Notes: generated by a model from the sequence alone, not told the origin. A stretch of 64,000 nt of DNA from Gluconacetobacter sacchari (GCF_014174255.1 NZ_JABEQJ010000003.1:62001-126000), one strand, 5' to 3'. Numbered from the stretch's first letter, positions 7,889 to 17,266 are shown. A program made the numbers and translations.

Positions 7889-10282
7889 ATGTCCTCATTG
7901 CATTCGCAGGCTTCACGTCTCGCCCGGTTTCTGATGCTTTCAGCCTCGGGGGTCGCCATGATGGCATCGGCCCAGGCTGAAACCCGGACATGGCCGTCGC
8001 TGCCCCCACGGGCCGAAGCCCCTGGCAAGGCGGCATCGTCGGCCCCGGCCTCGCGTGGCGCGATCGCTTCCGTGGTGCCCGAAACGCTCGACGTCGTTGC
8101 CAACGGGCGTGGTTCCACCCGCCAGCTTCAGGCGGCGACGCGCACGATGATCGCCAATTATGTGCCGGGTACCAGTCCGCTGAAGATCCTCGGCCAGTTG
8201 CCGGGGGTCGTTTTCACCTCCTCCGATCCGATGGGGGCGTATGAATGGTCGGCCCGGATCTATTCGCGCGGGTTCAGCGAAAACCAGCTCGGTTTCACGC
8301 TCGACGGCATTCCGCTCGGCGAGCAGGGGTACAATACCTATAACGGGTTGAGTTCGACGCGCGCGGTTCTGACCGAGAACCTCCGTGATGCGACGATCTC
8401 GCAAGGCGCGGGTGCGGTCGATGTGGCATCGACCAGCGACCTGGGCGCTGCCATCAGCTTTCATACGCTCGATCCGTCGGACAGGGCGGGGGGGCTCGTC
8501 GAGCAGACATTCGGCAGCAACGACGCCTTCAGAACATTCGCGCGCGTGGACAGCGGTGTTCTCAATGCGACAGGCACCAAATTTTCCGCCTCGTTCGCCG
8601 ATTCGACGATCGACAAGTGGAAAGGCTATGGTGCCAACAAATACCAGCAGGTCAATTTCAAGCTCGTCCAGCCGATCGGTGCGCGCAGTTCGTTGACGGC
8701 GTATTTCGACTGGGCCAATCGCCAGGAAGTGGACAACCAGGACCTGTCGCTGAACTATATCCATACGCTGGGAACGCGGGTGGACAATTATTATCCAAAC
8801 TACAAGGCCGCCTACCTCGCCGCGCAGGGTATCTTTACCCATGGTGAAAACCTGACCAACGATCCGCTGGATGTCAGCTATTACGAATCATCGGGGATGC
8901 GGCGCGACTATTTCGGCTACCTGACCTTCAGGTCGGATGTCACCAGCCGGCTGAGCGTCCAGGCTTCGGTCTATGGGGATTACGATCCCGGGTTGAGTAC
9001 GTTCACGTCGCCCTATGGTTCGTCGCCGAACGGTGCGCCTTTGCAGCTTCAGGGATATTCGTTGGATGTGCAGCGCGTCGGCTTTCTGACGTCGGCCAAA
9101 TACCATATCGCCCATAATCACCTGAGCGCGGGCATCTGGTACGAAAACAATCAGTTCAGAAACGATCTGCATCTGTATCAGGATCCGCTGCTGGGGCAGG
9201 GGTTGCCGCCCGATCCGACCACGTGGCTGGATACGCGGGATTCTTTCGATCATGCCTACGGGTATGTGTTCAATACCAACACGTTCCAGACCTATTTCCA
9301 GGATACATACGACATCACGTCGACCCTGCATGTGAATGCCGGATTCAAGTCGATGCTCGTGACCACCCATGACGGGATTACGGGCAACGATCCGTCCTAT
9401 ACCGGGTATGACACGCTGCCTTCGGGAACCAAGACGGCGTACAGCCCGTTCCTGCCGCAGGTGAGCGCGAACTGGCGCTTTACCCATAATGACGAACTGT
9501 TCTTCGATTTCGCGCGCAACATGCGTACGTTCAATCAGTTCGGGTTGAGCGGGGGGGCATCGGCATCGGCCTGGTCGGTCGGCGATCCGGCGGTTTTCCA
9601 GCAATCGATGAGGCTGAAGCCGGAGGAATCCAATGTCTATGAAATCGGCTATCGTCACGACGACCGGTATCTGTCGGCGCTGCTGACCGGTTATCGCGTC
9701 AATTTCCAGAACCGGCAGCAGGTCGTCAGTTCCGGGCCGATCATCCAGTTGATCGGTGCGCTCAACAATGTGGGGGGCGTTACGACCGACGGTGTCGAGG
9801 CGAGCCTGACGCTGCATCCGTTCGTCGAGCATCGATACCTGCAAGGCTTGTCGTGGTACAACAGCGTGAGCTGGAATCGATCGACCTTCGACAATAATTT
9901 CACGGATTCGAACGGGCTCGAACGGATCAAGGGCAAGCAGGTTCCGAACTATCCGTCCTTCATGTGGAAATCGTCGCTCGTCTATCGTTACGGCAATGCC
10001 AGCGCGAATCTGGACGCGACCTATATGTCGCGCCGGTATCTCAGCTACATGAACGATGCGTCGGTACCGTCGAACTTCATCATGAATCTCGGCGCGCGTT
10101 ACCGGTTGGGAGGTTATGGCATCCTTCAGCACATCACGCTGGAATTCAACGTCTATAATCTGCTGAACAAGAGCTATATCGCGACCGTGGGCGAACAGGG
10201 CAATCCCATCAGCGGCGATTACCAGTCGATGCTGATCGGGGCGCCGCGTCAGTTTTTCGGAACCGTGCGCGCGGAATTCTGA
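7889..10282 (+). CDS. TonB-dependent outer-membrane receptor
   Basis: A 797-residue receptor. The start at 7889 is preferred over the upstream TTG at 7865 because GAAGG sits ten bases before it and a signal peptide follows directly (hydrophobic core then MMASAQA|ET). A TonB-box-like ETLDVVA precedes the plug domain (residues ~75-200, with ARIYSRGFSENQLGFTLDG and GAGAVDVAS). The 22-strand barrel ends in the aromatic C-terminus FFGTVRAEF. It should import a siderophore or other scarce ligand using TonB energy. It follows the lyase by 139 bp, so a link to that pathway is possible but unproven. A truncated paralogue of its C-terminal barrel lies at 21236-21940. Confidence 0.9.
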   Translation: MSSLHSQASRLARFLMLSASGVAMMASAQAETRTWPSLPPRAEAPGKAASSAPASRGAIASVVPETLDVVANGRGSTRQLQAATRTMIANYVPGTSPLKILGQLPGVVFTSSDPMGAYEWSARIYSRGFSENQLGFTLDGIPLGEQGYNTYNGLSSTRAVLTENLRDATISQGAGAVDVASTSDLGAAISFHTLDPSDRAGGLVEQTFGSNDAFRTFARVDSGVLNATGTKFSASFADSTIDKWKGYGANKYQQVNFKLVQPIGARSSLTAYFDWANRQEVDNQDLSLNYIHTLGTRVDNYYPNYKAAYLAAQGIFTHGENLTNDPLDVSYYESSGMRRDYFGYLTFRSDVTSRLSVQASVYGDYDPGLSTFTSPYGSSPNGAPLQLQGYSLDVQRVGFLTSAKYHIAHNHLSAGIWYENNQFRNDLHLYQDPLLGQGLPPDPTTWLDTRDSFDHAYGYVFNTNTFQTYFQDTYDITSTLHVNAGFKSMLVTTHDGITGNDPSYTGYDTLPSGTKTAYSPFLPQVSANWRFTHNDELFFDFARNMRTFNQFGLSGGASASAWSVGDPAVFQQSMRLKPEESNVYEIGYRHDDRYLSALLTGYRVNFQNRQQVVSSGPIIQLIGALNNVGGVTTDGVEASLTLHPFVEHRYLQGLSWYNSVSWNRSTFDNNFTDSNGLERIKGKQVPNYPSFMWKSSLVYRYGNASANLDATYMSRRYLSYMNDASVPSNFIMNLGARYRLGGYGILQHITLEFNVYNLLNKSYIATVGEQGNPISGDYQSMLIGAPRQFFGTVRAEF

Positions 10283-10309
10283 GCGCGCGGCCTCGGGCGT
10301 ATGCCCTCG

Positions 10310-13300
10310 TCAGGCGGCATCGAGCGTCATGAGCGACGCATTGCCGCCGGCGGCGGTGGTGTTGGTGCTGACCAGCCGTTCTTCCAGCAGCCATTCGGGC
10401 AGCGGGCCGTCGGCCGTCAGGGTGTGGACCGTCGCCACCGGGCCGGTCAGGGCCTGCAAGGCCGATGCCAGGTCCGGGGAGTCGGGGTCGGCCAGGATGG
10501 TGGCGGGGAGCGGGGCCGCCAGGGCGGCAAGGGCCGCCGCGTCGGGCACCGTGCGGATGTGCGCGCGCAGGGCGGGGGGCAGGCCGGCGGTCCAGCCGGT
10601 GTCGCCCAGCAGCACCACGCTGTTGCCGGCGGACAGCGCCATGCCGGTGGCGCGGCGGGCGGCGGCCTCGGTCCGGGTGAGGCACAGCACGCTGCCGCGC
10701 GGTTCCAGCGACCAGAGATTGGTCTCGCCCACCGGGCCGGGCATCGGCACGCGCAGCCCGTGCAGGGGGTGGGCGGGGATGCCGTCCGGGTGGCCGCCCC
10801 GGGCCGAGAAGGCCTGCCAGTCGCGGGCGGCCTGGGGCAGGTGGCCGGGACGGGCGCCATCCTGGTGCGTGGCCGGCGGGGTGTAGGCGGGGCAGGCGGC
10901 CAGCAGGCGGCGCAGGATCAGCGGGCCGCCGGCCTTGGGGCCGGTGCCGGACAGGCCGCGTCCGCCGAAGGGCTGGACGCCGACCACCGCGCCGATCGTG
11001 TTGCGGTTGACGTAGAGATTGCCCGCCGCGATGCGGCCGGTGACGTGATCGACCGTTTCGGCGATGCGGGTGTGCAGGCCGAAGGTCAGGCCGTAGCCGG
11101 TGGCGTTGATCGCGTCGATCAACGTGTCGAGATGGTCGCGCCGCCAGCGCAGGACGTGCAGGACCGGGCCGAAGACTTCGGGGCCGATGGCGGCGATGTC
11201 GTCGATTTCGATGAGCGTCGGCGGCAGGAAATGGCCGCCCGGCACCGCGTGGGGCATGGCGGGGGACCAGACGCGGCAGCCGGCGGCGCGCATGCGCGCG
11301 ATATGGGCGACGATGCCGGCGCGGGCGTCCCGCGTGATGACCGGGCCGATATCGGTGGCCAGCAGCGCCGGGTCGCCCACGCGCAGTTCGTCCATCGCGC
11401 CGCGCAGCATCGCCAGCATCGGTTCGGCGCAGTCTTCCTGCACGCAGAGGATGCGCAGGGCCGAGCAGCGCTGGCCCGCGCTGTCGAAGGCGGAGGCGAT
11501 GACGTCGGTGACCACCTGTTCGGCCAGGGCCGAGGAATCGACGATCATCGCGTTCTGGCCGCCGGTTTCCGCGATCAGCGGCACGGGCTGGCCGCGGGAG
11601 CCGGTGCGGCCGGCCAGTTGGCGGGCGATGAGGCGCGCGACCTCGATGGAGCCGGTGAACATCACCGCCGCGATGCGTGGGTCCGCCACCAGGGCGGCGC
11701 CGATATCGCCCGCGCCGGGCAGGAGTTGCAGCGCGCCGGCCGGGATGCCGGCCTGGTGCAGCAGGGCGACCGCGCGGGCGGCGACCAGCGGGGTTTCCTC
11801 GGCCGGCTTGGCCAGCACCACGTTGCCGGCCGCCAGCGCGGCCGAGACCTGGCCGAGGAAGATGGCCAGCGGGAAGTTCCACGGGCTGATGCAGGCGACC
11901 GGACCGAGCGGCGTGTGGGTGGCGTTGTCGAAGCTGCGCCGGATGGTGGCGGCGTAGTAGCGCAGGAAATCCACGGCCTCGCGGAGTTCGCCCACCGCGT
12001 TGGGGTAGGATTTGCCGGCCTCGCGCACCACCAGGCCGATCAGTTCGGCGCGGTGGGATTCCAGCAGGTCGGCGGCGGTTTCCAGGCACGCCGCGCGGGC
12101 GGCGGGCGGGCGGGCGGACCAGTCGGGCTGGGCGGCCGTCGCCAGGCCGACGGCGTGAGGGACCTGGGCGGGATCGGTGAGGTGGACCGTGCCGGCGATG
12201 TCGTCCGGGCGGGCGGGGTTGGGGACCGGGTGGGCCGGCGTGGCGGGGCTGGCGCCGTCGGCCGGGAGAGGGGCGGCCAGGAGGGGCGTGGCCTGCCAGT
12301 GGTGCGGGCCGGCATCCATGGCGTCGGCCAGGGCGGCGAGAGAGGGTTCGTCGGCGAGGTCGAGGCCGGCGGCATTGCGGCGGTCGGGGCCGAACAGGGC
12401 GGGCGGCAGGGCGATGGCGGGGTGGGGGGCGCCGACCGGCAGGCCGTCTTTCGCCGCGAGGGCGCGCGCCGTGCGTACCGGATCGGCGATCAGCGTGTCC
12501 AGCGGGATGGCGCTGTCGCCGATCTGGTTGACGAAGGAGGAATTGGCCCCGTTTTCCAGCAGGCGGCGCACCAGATAGGCCAGCAGGGTCTCGTGCGAGC
12601 CGACGGGGGCGTAGATGCGGCAGGGACGGTCGAGGTTCGCCGTGCCGACGACGTGATCGTACAGCCCCTCGCCCATGCCGTGCAGGCACTGGAATTCATA
12701 GTGTCCGTGGTGGAAGTCGGGGCCGGCCAGGGCGTGGAGGGTGGCCACCGTGCGGGCGTTGTGGGTGGCGAATTGCGGGAAGACCGCGTCGGGCGCGGCC
12801 AGCAGCAGGCGCGCGCAGGCGATGTAGCTGATGTCGGTATGGGGTTTGCGGGTGTAGACGGGGAAATCGGCCTGGCCGTCGAGCTGGGCCTTCTTGATCT
12901 CGCTGTCCCAATAGGCGCCCTTGACCAGGCGGACCATGATGCGGTGGCCGGTGTCGCGCGCCAGGGCGATGATCCAGTCCAGCACGGCGGGGGCGCGCTT
13001 GCCGTAGGCCTGCACCACGAAGCCGATGCCGTTCCAGCCCGTCAGGTCGGGGTGGCGGCACAGGCCCTCCAGCAGGTCCAGCGACAGGTCCAGCCGTTCG
13101 CTTTCCTCGGCGTCGATGTTCAGGCCGATATCGTAGCCGCGCGCCAGCCGGGCCAGGCGGACCAGCACCGGCAGCAGTTCGGCCATCACCCGCTCGCGCT
13201 GGGCGCGGGCGTAGCGGGGGTGGATGGCCGAGAGTTTGATCGACAGGCCGTTGCGGTCGTAGATGTCGCGGGCCTGACCCCGGCCTTGGTCCTGGCCCTG

Positions 13301-14047
13301 GGCCGCGCGGCCGATGGCGTGGATCGCGGTTTCGTAGTCGCGGCAGTAGCGGGCGGCGTCGGCTTCGGTCAGCGCGGCCTCGCCCAGCATGTCGAACGAA
13401 TAGCGGAAGCCGCGATCGTGGCGGGGCCGGCTGGCATGCAGGGCGCGCTCGATCGTCTCGCCGCAGACGAACTGCTCGCCCATCATGCGCATCGCGACAT
13501 CGACGGCGCGGCGGACCAGCGGCTCGCCGCCGCGCGCGACCAGGCGGGCCAGGGCGCCGGACAGGCCGTGCTGGCGCTCGGGCGCGACCAGCCGGCCGGT
13601 GACCACCAGCCCCCAGGCGGCGGCATTGACGAACAGCGAGCGGCCCAGGCCGACATGCGCCATCCAGTCGCCGGTTCCGATCCGGTCGCGGATCAGCGCG
13701 TCGCGGGTGGCGGTGTCGGGGATGCGCAGCAGGGCCTCGGCCAGGCACATCAGGGCCACGCCCTCACGCGAGGACAGCGAAAATTCCTGTACCAGGGCCT
13801 CCACCCCGCCGGGGCGGCGGCCGTCGCGCAGCGCGCGGGCCAGGCGGCGGGCGGTGGCGTCGGCCTGGGCCGCGAGGTCGGGCGGGAGGGTGGCGGCGTC
13901 GATCAGCGCCTGCACGCACGCGGCCTCGGGCCGGCGCAGGGCCGCCGCGATGCGGGCGCGGGCGGCGTCGCGCGGCGGCAGGGCGGCGCGCAGCGCCGAC
14001 GTGGGCGGAAGAGAGGCGGAAGACGACGGGACGGGCTGGGATGTCAT
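10310..14047 (-). CDS. putA: Bifunctional proline dehydrogenase / delta1-pyrroline-5-carboxylate dehydrogenase
   Basis: A 1245-residue PutA that oxidises proline to glutamate in two steps (FAD-linked PRODH, then NAD-linked P5CDH) at the inner face of the membrane. The PRODH barrel spans roughly residues 130-450 (NGLSIKLSAIHPRY, MVRLVKGAYWDSEIKKAQ, YEFQCLHGMGEGLYD). The P5CDH domain spans ~520-1000 (ISPWNFPLAIFLGQ, IAETGGQNAMIVDSSA) with catalytic C861 in SAGQRCSALR. A C-terminal ALDH-like domain ends in ERLVSTNTTAAGGNASLM. Starting at MTSQPV leaves no ribbon-helix-helix domain, so this PutA is not its own repressor. The divergent FCD regulator and the palindrome at 14107-14120 probably take that role. 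An upstream extension of the frame to 14575 is antisense to that regulator and was not used. Confidence 0.93.
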   Translation of the reverse strand: MTSQPVPSSSASLPPTSALRAALPPRDAARARIAAALRRPEAACVQALIDAATLPPDLAAQADATARRLARALRDGRRPGGVEALVQEFSLSSREGVALMCLAEALLRIPDTATRDALIRDRIGTGDWMAHVGLGRSLFVNAAAWGLVVTGRLVAPERQHGLSGALARLVARGGEPLVRRAVDVAMRMMGEQFVCGETIERALHASRPRHDRGFRYSFDMLGEAALTEADAARYCRDYETAIHAIGRAAQGQDQGRGQARDIYDRNGLSIKLSAIHPRYARAQRERVMAELLPVLVRLARLARGYDIGLNIDAEESERLDLSLDLLEGLCRHPDLTGWNGIGFVVQAYGKRAPAVLDWIIALARDTGHRIMVRLVKGAYWDSEIKKAQLDGQADFPVYTRKPHTDISYIACARLLLAAPDAVFPQFATHNARTVATLHALAGPDFHHGHYEFQCLHGMGEGLYDHVVGTANLDRPCRIYAPVGSHETLLAYLVRRLLENGANSSFVNQIGDSAIPLDTLIADPVRTARALAAKDGLPVGAPHPAIALPPALFGPDRRNAAGLDLADEPSLAALADAMDAGPHHWQATPLLAAPLPADGASPATPAHPVPNPARPDDIAGTVHLTDPAQVPHAVGLATAAQPDWSARPPAARAACLETAADLLESHRAELIGLVVREAGKSYPNAVGELREAVDFLRYYAATIRRSFDNATHTPLGPVACISPWNFPLAIFLGQVSAALAAGNVVLAKPAEETPLVAARAVALLHQAGIPAGALQLLPGAGDIGAALVADPRIAAVMFTGSIEVARLIARQLAGRTGSRGQPVPLIAETGGQNAMIVDSSALAEQVVTDVIASAFDSAGQRCSALRILCVQEDCAEPMLAMLRGAMDELRVGDPALLATDIGPVITRDARAGIVAHIARMRAAGCRVWSPAMPHAVPGGHFLPPTLIEIDDIAAIGPEVFGPVLHVLRWRRDHLDTLIDAINATGYGLTFGLHTRIAETVDHVTGRIAAGNLYVNRNTIGAVVGVQPFGGRGLSGTGPKAGGPLILRRLLAACPAYTPPATHQDGARPGHLPQAARDWQAFSARGGHPDGIPAHPLHGLRVPMPGPVGETNLWSLEPRGSVLCLTRTEAAARRATGMALSAGNSVVLLGDTGWTAGLPPALRAHIRTVPDAAALAALAAPLPATILADPDSPDLASALQALTGPVATVHTLTADGPLPEWLLEERLVSTNTTAAGGNASLMTLDAA

Positions 14048-14106
14048 GGGGCCGCTTGCCGGTGATAAAGCCGAGAGGGAAAACCGAACGATGGGCGTGC
14101 GTATCA

Positions 14107-14120
14107 TATCGTATACGATA
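14107..14120. promoter_or_regulatory. Perfect 14-bp palindrome, probable GntR operator for putA and its regulator
   Basis: TATCGTATACGATA is a perfect inverted repeat in the putA/gntR divergent interval. Its GTATAC core with flanking AT is the typical form of operators bound by FCD-domain GntR proteins. It lies 59 bp upstream of the putA ATG and 48 bp upstream of the regulator ATG, so it could control both. Confidence 0.6.
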
Positions 14121-14168
14121 CGCAAGATAATATATGATCTGTCGGGTCGCGGAACGGGGAGGACAGCC

Positions 14169-14873
14169 ATGCTGCCGGAGAGCATCTTCATGAGCGCGCG
14201 CCAGGACGCGCGCGGCCTGGCGTCGGAGCGGGTGGGCGATGCGCTGCGCGAGGCGATTCTGGGCGGGGTGCTGGTGGATGGGCAGTCGCTGCCGCAATCC
14301 GAGCTGGCCAGCGGGTTCGGGGTCAGCACCATTCCGGTGCGCGAGGCGCTGAAGCAGCTCGAGGTTGAGGGGCTGGTGCTGTTCCAGCAGAATCGCGGCG
14401 CCACCGTGACCGGCCTGTCGGAAGACGATATCATCGATTTTTCCGAGATCCGGGCGGCGCTGGAGGACATGGCGGCGGTGCGGGCGGTGCGGCGGATGAC
14501 GCGGGTGGATCTGGCGCGGATCGAGGATGCGTACGAGGCCTTCGTGGCCGGAACCAGCGAGCAGCCGGAGGGCATGGCGCGGTCGGGCGCGCTGAACTGG
14601 GCGTTTCATGGCGCGATCTACCAGGCGGCGGGGCGGCCCAGGCTGCTGGACATGATCGAGGGCGTGCATCGCCGGGTCGATCGCTATATCCGCGCGCATC
14701 TGGAGATCGCGGGACGGAAGGCGGAGACCGATGCCGAGCATCTGGCGCTGCTGGAGGCGTGCCGGCGGCGGGACGAGGCGGCGATCGGCACGCTGACGCG
14801 GCAGCATATCCTGGATGCCGCGCGTATTTCGCTTGATGTAATCAGGAAGAATCGGGCCGGGCGGCGCGGGTGA
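14169..14873 (+). CDS. GntR-family regulator, FCD subfamily, divergent from putA
   Basis: A 234-residue regulator. The ATG at 14169 has a strong ribosome site (GGGGAGGA, five bases upstream). Residues ~15-85 form the winged helix (LPQSELASGFGVSTIPVREA, then LKQLEVEGL). Residues ~95-220 form the helical FCD domain (NWAFHGAIYQAA, AEHLALLEACRRRDE, LTRQHILDAAR), the metal- or effector-binding fold. Its divergent position with a GTATAC palindrome between the genes suggests it represses putA until proline, P5C or a related acid is present. It is followed after 10 bp by the cytochrome b561 gene. Confidence 0.88.
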   Translation: MLPESIFMSARQDARGLASERVGDALREAILGGVLVDGQSLPQSELASGFGVSTIPVREALKQLEVEGLVLFQQNRGATVTGLSEDDIIDFSEIRAALEDMAAVRAVRRMTRVDLARIEDAYEAFVAGTSEQPEGMARSGALNWAFHGAIYQAAGRPRLLDMIEGVHRRVDRYIRAHLEIAGRKAETDAEHLALLEACRRRDEAAIGTLTRQHILDAARISLDVIRKNRAGRRG

Positions 14874-14883
14874 GGGAGCGGGC

Positions 14884-15429
14884 ATGGACGGAATGGGTGT
14901 GGGCGTGGCGCCGGTGCGCTACAGTGTCGAGACGCGGTGGCTGCACTGGTCCTGCGCGTGGCTGATCGGGGCGCAGTTCGTGCTGGGCGAGGCGATGCAT
15001 CGGGTGCCCAGGGCGCTGCATGGGCCGATCGTGTCGGTGCATCTGTCGCTCGGGGTGCTGCTGGCGGCGCTGTTCGTGACGCGCGTGGCCTGGCGCGTGA
15101 CCGGGGGGAGGGCGATCCGCTTCGCCGCCGGGACGGGGCTGGCCGGACGCGCGGCGCCCCTGGTGCATGGCGGGCTGTACCTGATGCTGGGGGTGGAGAT
15201 CGCGCTGGGCTATCTGGCCCGCTGGTCGGGGGGGAATCCGGTGGAGGCGTTCGGCGCGGTGATCCGCTCGCCGTTCGGGCCGATGTCGCGGGAGACGCAT
15301 CATCTGTTCGGCAGCGCGCATGGCTGGCTGGCCTGGGCGATCATCGTGCTGGCGGGCGGGCATGGGGCGGCGGCGCTGTATCATGCGCGGGTCGCGCGCG
15401 ACGGCGTGCTGCGCCGGATGTGGGCGTGA
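14884..15429 (+). CDS. Cytochrome b561-family membrane protein
   Basis: A 181-residue four-helix membrane protein of the bacterial b561 family. It begins YSVETRWLHWSCAWLIGAQF, where the H in RWLHW is the first haem ligand. Further histidines in helices 2-4 (SVHLSLGVLLA, HGGLYLMLGVEI, HHLFGSAHGWLAW) complete the di-haem set. Such proteins move electrons between quinol or superoxide and periplasmic acceptors. It starts 10 bp after the GntR gene and is followed closely by a small lipoprotein and a DsbA-like gene, so an envelope redox role is plausible. Confidence 0.85.
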   Translation: MDGMGVGVAPVRYSVETRWLHWSCAWLIGAQFVLGEAMHRVPRALHGPIVSVHLSLGVLLAALFVTRVAWRVTGGRAIRFAAGTGLAGRAAPLVHGGLYLMLGVEIALGYLARWSGGNPVEAFGAVIRSPFGPMSRETHHLFGSAHGWLAWAIIVLAGGHGAAALYHARVARDGVLRRMWA

Positions 15430-15434
15430 GGGGG

Positions 15435-15569
15435 ATGCGGGGGCTCTCGTGCGGGGTGCTGGCCGTGTTGCTGCTGGCGCTGGCGGCCTGTGGGGTGGAT
15501 GATCGCGGCGGCCGGCGGCATCACGCGGCTGGAGCCTATATCGGGGGTGGCGCGGGTTACGGCGGGTGA
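15435..15569 (+). CDS. Small predicted lipoprotein (44 aa)
   Basis: A 44-codon frame starting at the ATG just after the b561 stop: MRGLSCGVLAVLLLALAACG, a classic type-II signal peptide with lipobox LAAC at residues 16-19. A short His/Gly-rich mature part ends in GAYIGGGAGYGG. It would be an inner- or outer-membrane lipoprotein of about 25 residues. It fits tightly between b561 and the DsbA-like gene. Small entericidin-like lipoproteins of this size occur in the group. Function unknown. Confidence 0.5.
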   Translation: MRGLSCGVLAVLLLALAACGVDDRGGRRHHAAGAYIGGGAGYGG

Positions 15570-15606
15570 GCGCGTGCCGGGCGGCATTCCGCGGGAGGAA
15601 AACGCG

Positions 15607-16164
15607 ATGAACCACACGACACCCTGGCGGGCCGATCCGCTGGTCTGGGGGCACGGGCCCCGGCTGTTCGAGATGTTTCTGGAGCCGACCTGCCCGTTCT
15701 CGGTCCGGGCGTTCGGCAAGATGGATGCGCTGCTGGCGGCGGCGGGCGCGGACCGCGTGACCGTGCGGCTGACGATGCAGTCGCAGCCCTGGCACATGTA
15801 TTCCGGCGTGGTGACGCGCTGCGTCATCGCGGCCTCGACCTTGCCCGGGGGCAGGGAAAGCGCGCGGGCGGTGCTGGCCGCCGTGGGGGCGCATCGGGAG
15901 GAATTCGAGTTCGCCCACCATTGCGCCGGACCGAACATGGACGCCACGCCGCGCCAGATCATCGCCCGGCTGGAAGCCTGTAGCGGCGTGGCGCTGGCCG
16001 AGGCGTTCGCCATTCCCGACCTGGATCGCGAGATCAAGCGCCATTGCCGCTATGCGCGGCAGAACGGCATCCACGTCTCGCCGACCTTCATGATCGACGG
16101 GCTGGTCGATCCGGCCATCGGCAGCGGCGACGCGGTGGCGGACTGGGTGGCGCGTCTGCGCTGA
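15607..16164 (+). CDS. DsbA-like thioredoxin-fold protein with one active-site cysteine
   Basis: A 185-residue protein preceded by GGGAGGAAA. The thioredoxin-fold start reads FEMFLEPTCPFSVRAFGK, with C29 as the only cysteine of a CPFS motif in place of CxxC. The cis-proline loop near the end is VSPTFMIDG. It lacks a signal peptide. The single-cysteine motif makes a dithiol oxidase unlikely. A glutathione-dependent or isomerase-like reaction (as in HCCA isomerase/FrnE relatives) is possible. It follows the b561 and small lipoprotein genes on the same strand. Confidence 0.7.
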   Translation: MNHTTPWRADPLVWGHGPRLFEMFLEPTCPFSVRAFGKMDALLAAAGADRVTVRLTMQSQPWHMYSGVVTRCVIAASTLPGGRESARAVLAAVGAHREEFEFAHHCAGPNMDATPRQIIARLEACSGVALAEAFAIPDLDREIKRHCRYARQNGIHVSPTFMIDGLVDPAIGSGDAVADWVARLR

Positions 16165-16221
16165 CCGGACCGGATCGCCGCAGGATGGCATGGCGGCCGG
16201 GCCGCCATGCCGGCGCCGTGC

Positions 16222-16398
16222 TTACCAGCGATGGTGGTAGTAATCGCCCCGCCAGCCGCCGCGCTCGTCGTACCAGCCGTAATGGCCGCCGTAATAGCCG
16301 TGATGCCAGCCGCGATAGGGAGGGCGTTCCTCATACACGCACGCCGTCAGCGACAGGATCGCCAGCAGCGCGCAGGTCGAACGGATCATCGTGGTCAT
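16222..16398 (-). CDS. Small Tyr/Trp/His-rich lipoprotein (58 aa)
   Basis: Starts MTTMIRSTCALLAILSLTAC, a lipoprotein signal peptide (lipobox LTAC), with AAGGAAA upstream. The mature part is dominated by Tyr, Gly, Trp and His (GWHHGYYGGHYGWYDERGGW). Such YG-rich lipoproteins are common in alphaproteobacteria and of unknown function. It is convergent with the DsbA-like gene. The longer frame to 16467 starts without a signal peptide and is less likely. Confidence 0.65.
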   Translation of the reverse strand: MTTMIRSTCALLAILSLTACVYEERPPYRGWHHGYYGGHYGWYDERGGWRGDYYHHRW

Positions 16399-16486
16399 GG
16401 TCTGGTTTCCTTGCCTCTGAACCTTCGTCAGTCTGGCGCGGAATCGTGGCGGGTCCGGGGCAGACATGCCGGAGCGGACGGGTGGA

Positions 16487-17263
16487 TCATTTCCAGACCC
16501 ATTTGCCGACCACCCGCCCGTTGATATGCACCTCGTCCAGCGCGCGGGTGTAGGTGGGGTAGCCGGGATTGATGCTCATGATCTGCACCATCGCCGGATC
16601 GGTGGTGCCGTAGACGATTTCCAGCCGCTTCAGCACCAGGCCGAACCCGTCCCACAGCACATAGACGCCGGGTGGCGAGGGGGTGCGGTGCGCGGTATCG
16701 ACCAGGACCCGCTCGCCGGCCTGATAGTCGGGCTCCATGCTGTCGCCCGCGACGCGCAGGACCACCAGCGCCTCCGGACTGTCGGTGAAGGCGCCCAGGA
16801 AGCGGCGGGGCAGCGACCAGTGATCGACCGGCCGGGGGCCGTCCTCCACCGCCAGGTTGCTGGGCAGGGCGCCGGGGCCGGCCTGGGGGGCGACATTATA
16901 TTCGGGAATGCGGAACTGGCCTTCGGCCGGAGGTGGGTCGCCGCCGAGCGGGACGGCGCCGAACGGCGTGCGGGGCGCGGCGAGATGCGGCCGGCGCGGC
17001 GCCGGTTCGTCATGCCGCTGGTCGGGGGAAAGCGGTTCCCAGTTCGGGTCGGTATCGTCGCGGAACACGTTGGCGCTGACCTTGAAGCGGCGGGACAGGG
17101 CGTCGCGCACGTCCTCGGGCAATCTCTGGGGCGTGCCCTTGTGGATATATTGCTGGAGATAGGCGTGGTTGCGCCCCAGGGCGAGGGATTCCGCCTTCAG
17201 GTTGCTGCCGGCGTCGGCGATCAGCCTGAGCAGCGCGTAACGGGAAGGGGTCAGGACCGACAT
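16487..17263 (-). CDS. Phage-type repressor with S24 (LexA/CI) peptidase domain
   Basis: A 258-residue protein. The N-terminal ~80 residues form a helix-turn-helix region (ESLALGRNHAYLQQYIHKGT). The C-terminal half is an S24 self-cleaving domain with serine S175 in GDSMEPDYQAGERV and lysine K212 in LVLKRLEI. It should hold the early phage genes silent and be inactivated through RecA. The start at 17263 is preferred over 17299 because the latter would cover the operator region. It is divergent from the small gene at 17350, the position of a Cro-like protein, and opens the prophage early module. Confidence 0.85.
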   Translation of the reverse strand: MSVLTPSRYALLRLIADAGSNLKAESLALGRNHAYLQQYIHKGTPQRLPEDVRDALSRRFKVSANVFRDDTDPNWEPLSPDQRHDEPAPRRPHLAAPRTPFGAVPLGGDPPPAEGQFRIPEYNVAPQAGPGALPSNLAVEDGPRPVDHWSLPRRFLGAFTDSPEALVVLRVAGDSMEPDYQAGERVLVDTAHRTPSPPGVYVLWDGFGLVLKRLEIVYGTTDPAMVQIMSINPGYPTYTRALDEVHINGRVVGKWVWK

Positions 17264-17266
17264 GAC

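Noticed and set aside
10301-14065. A 1254-codon plus-strand frame opposite putA
   Set aside because: Glycine/arginine-rich shadow translation. putA on the other strand has complete domains and catalytic residues.
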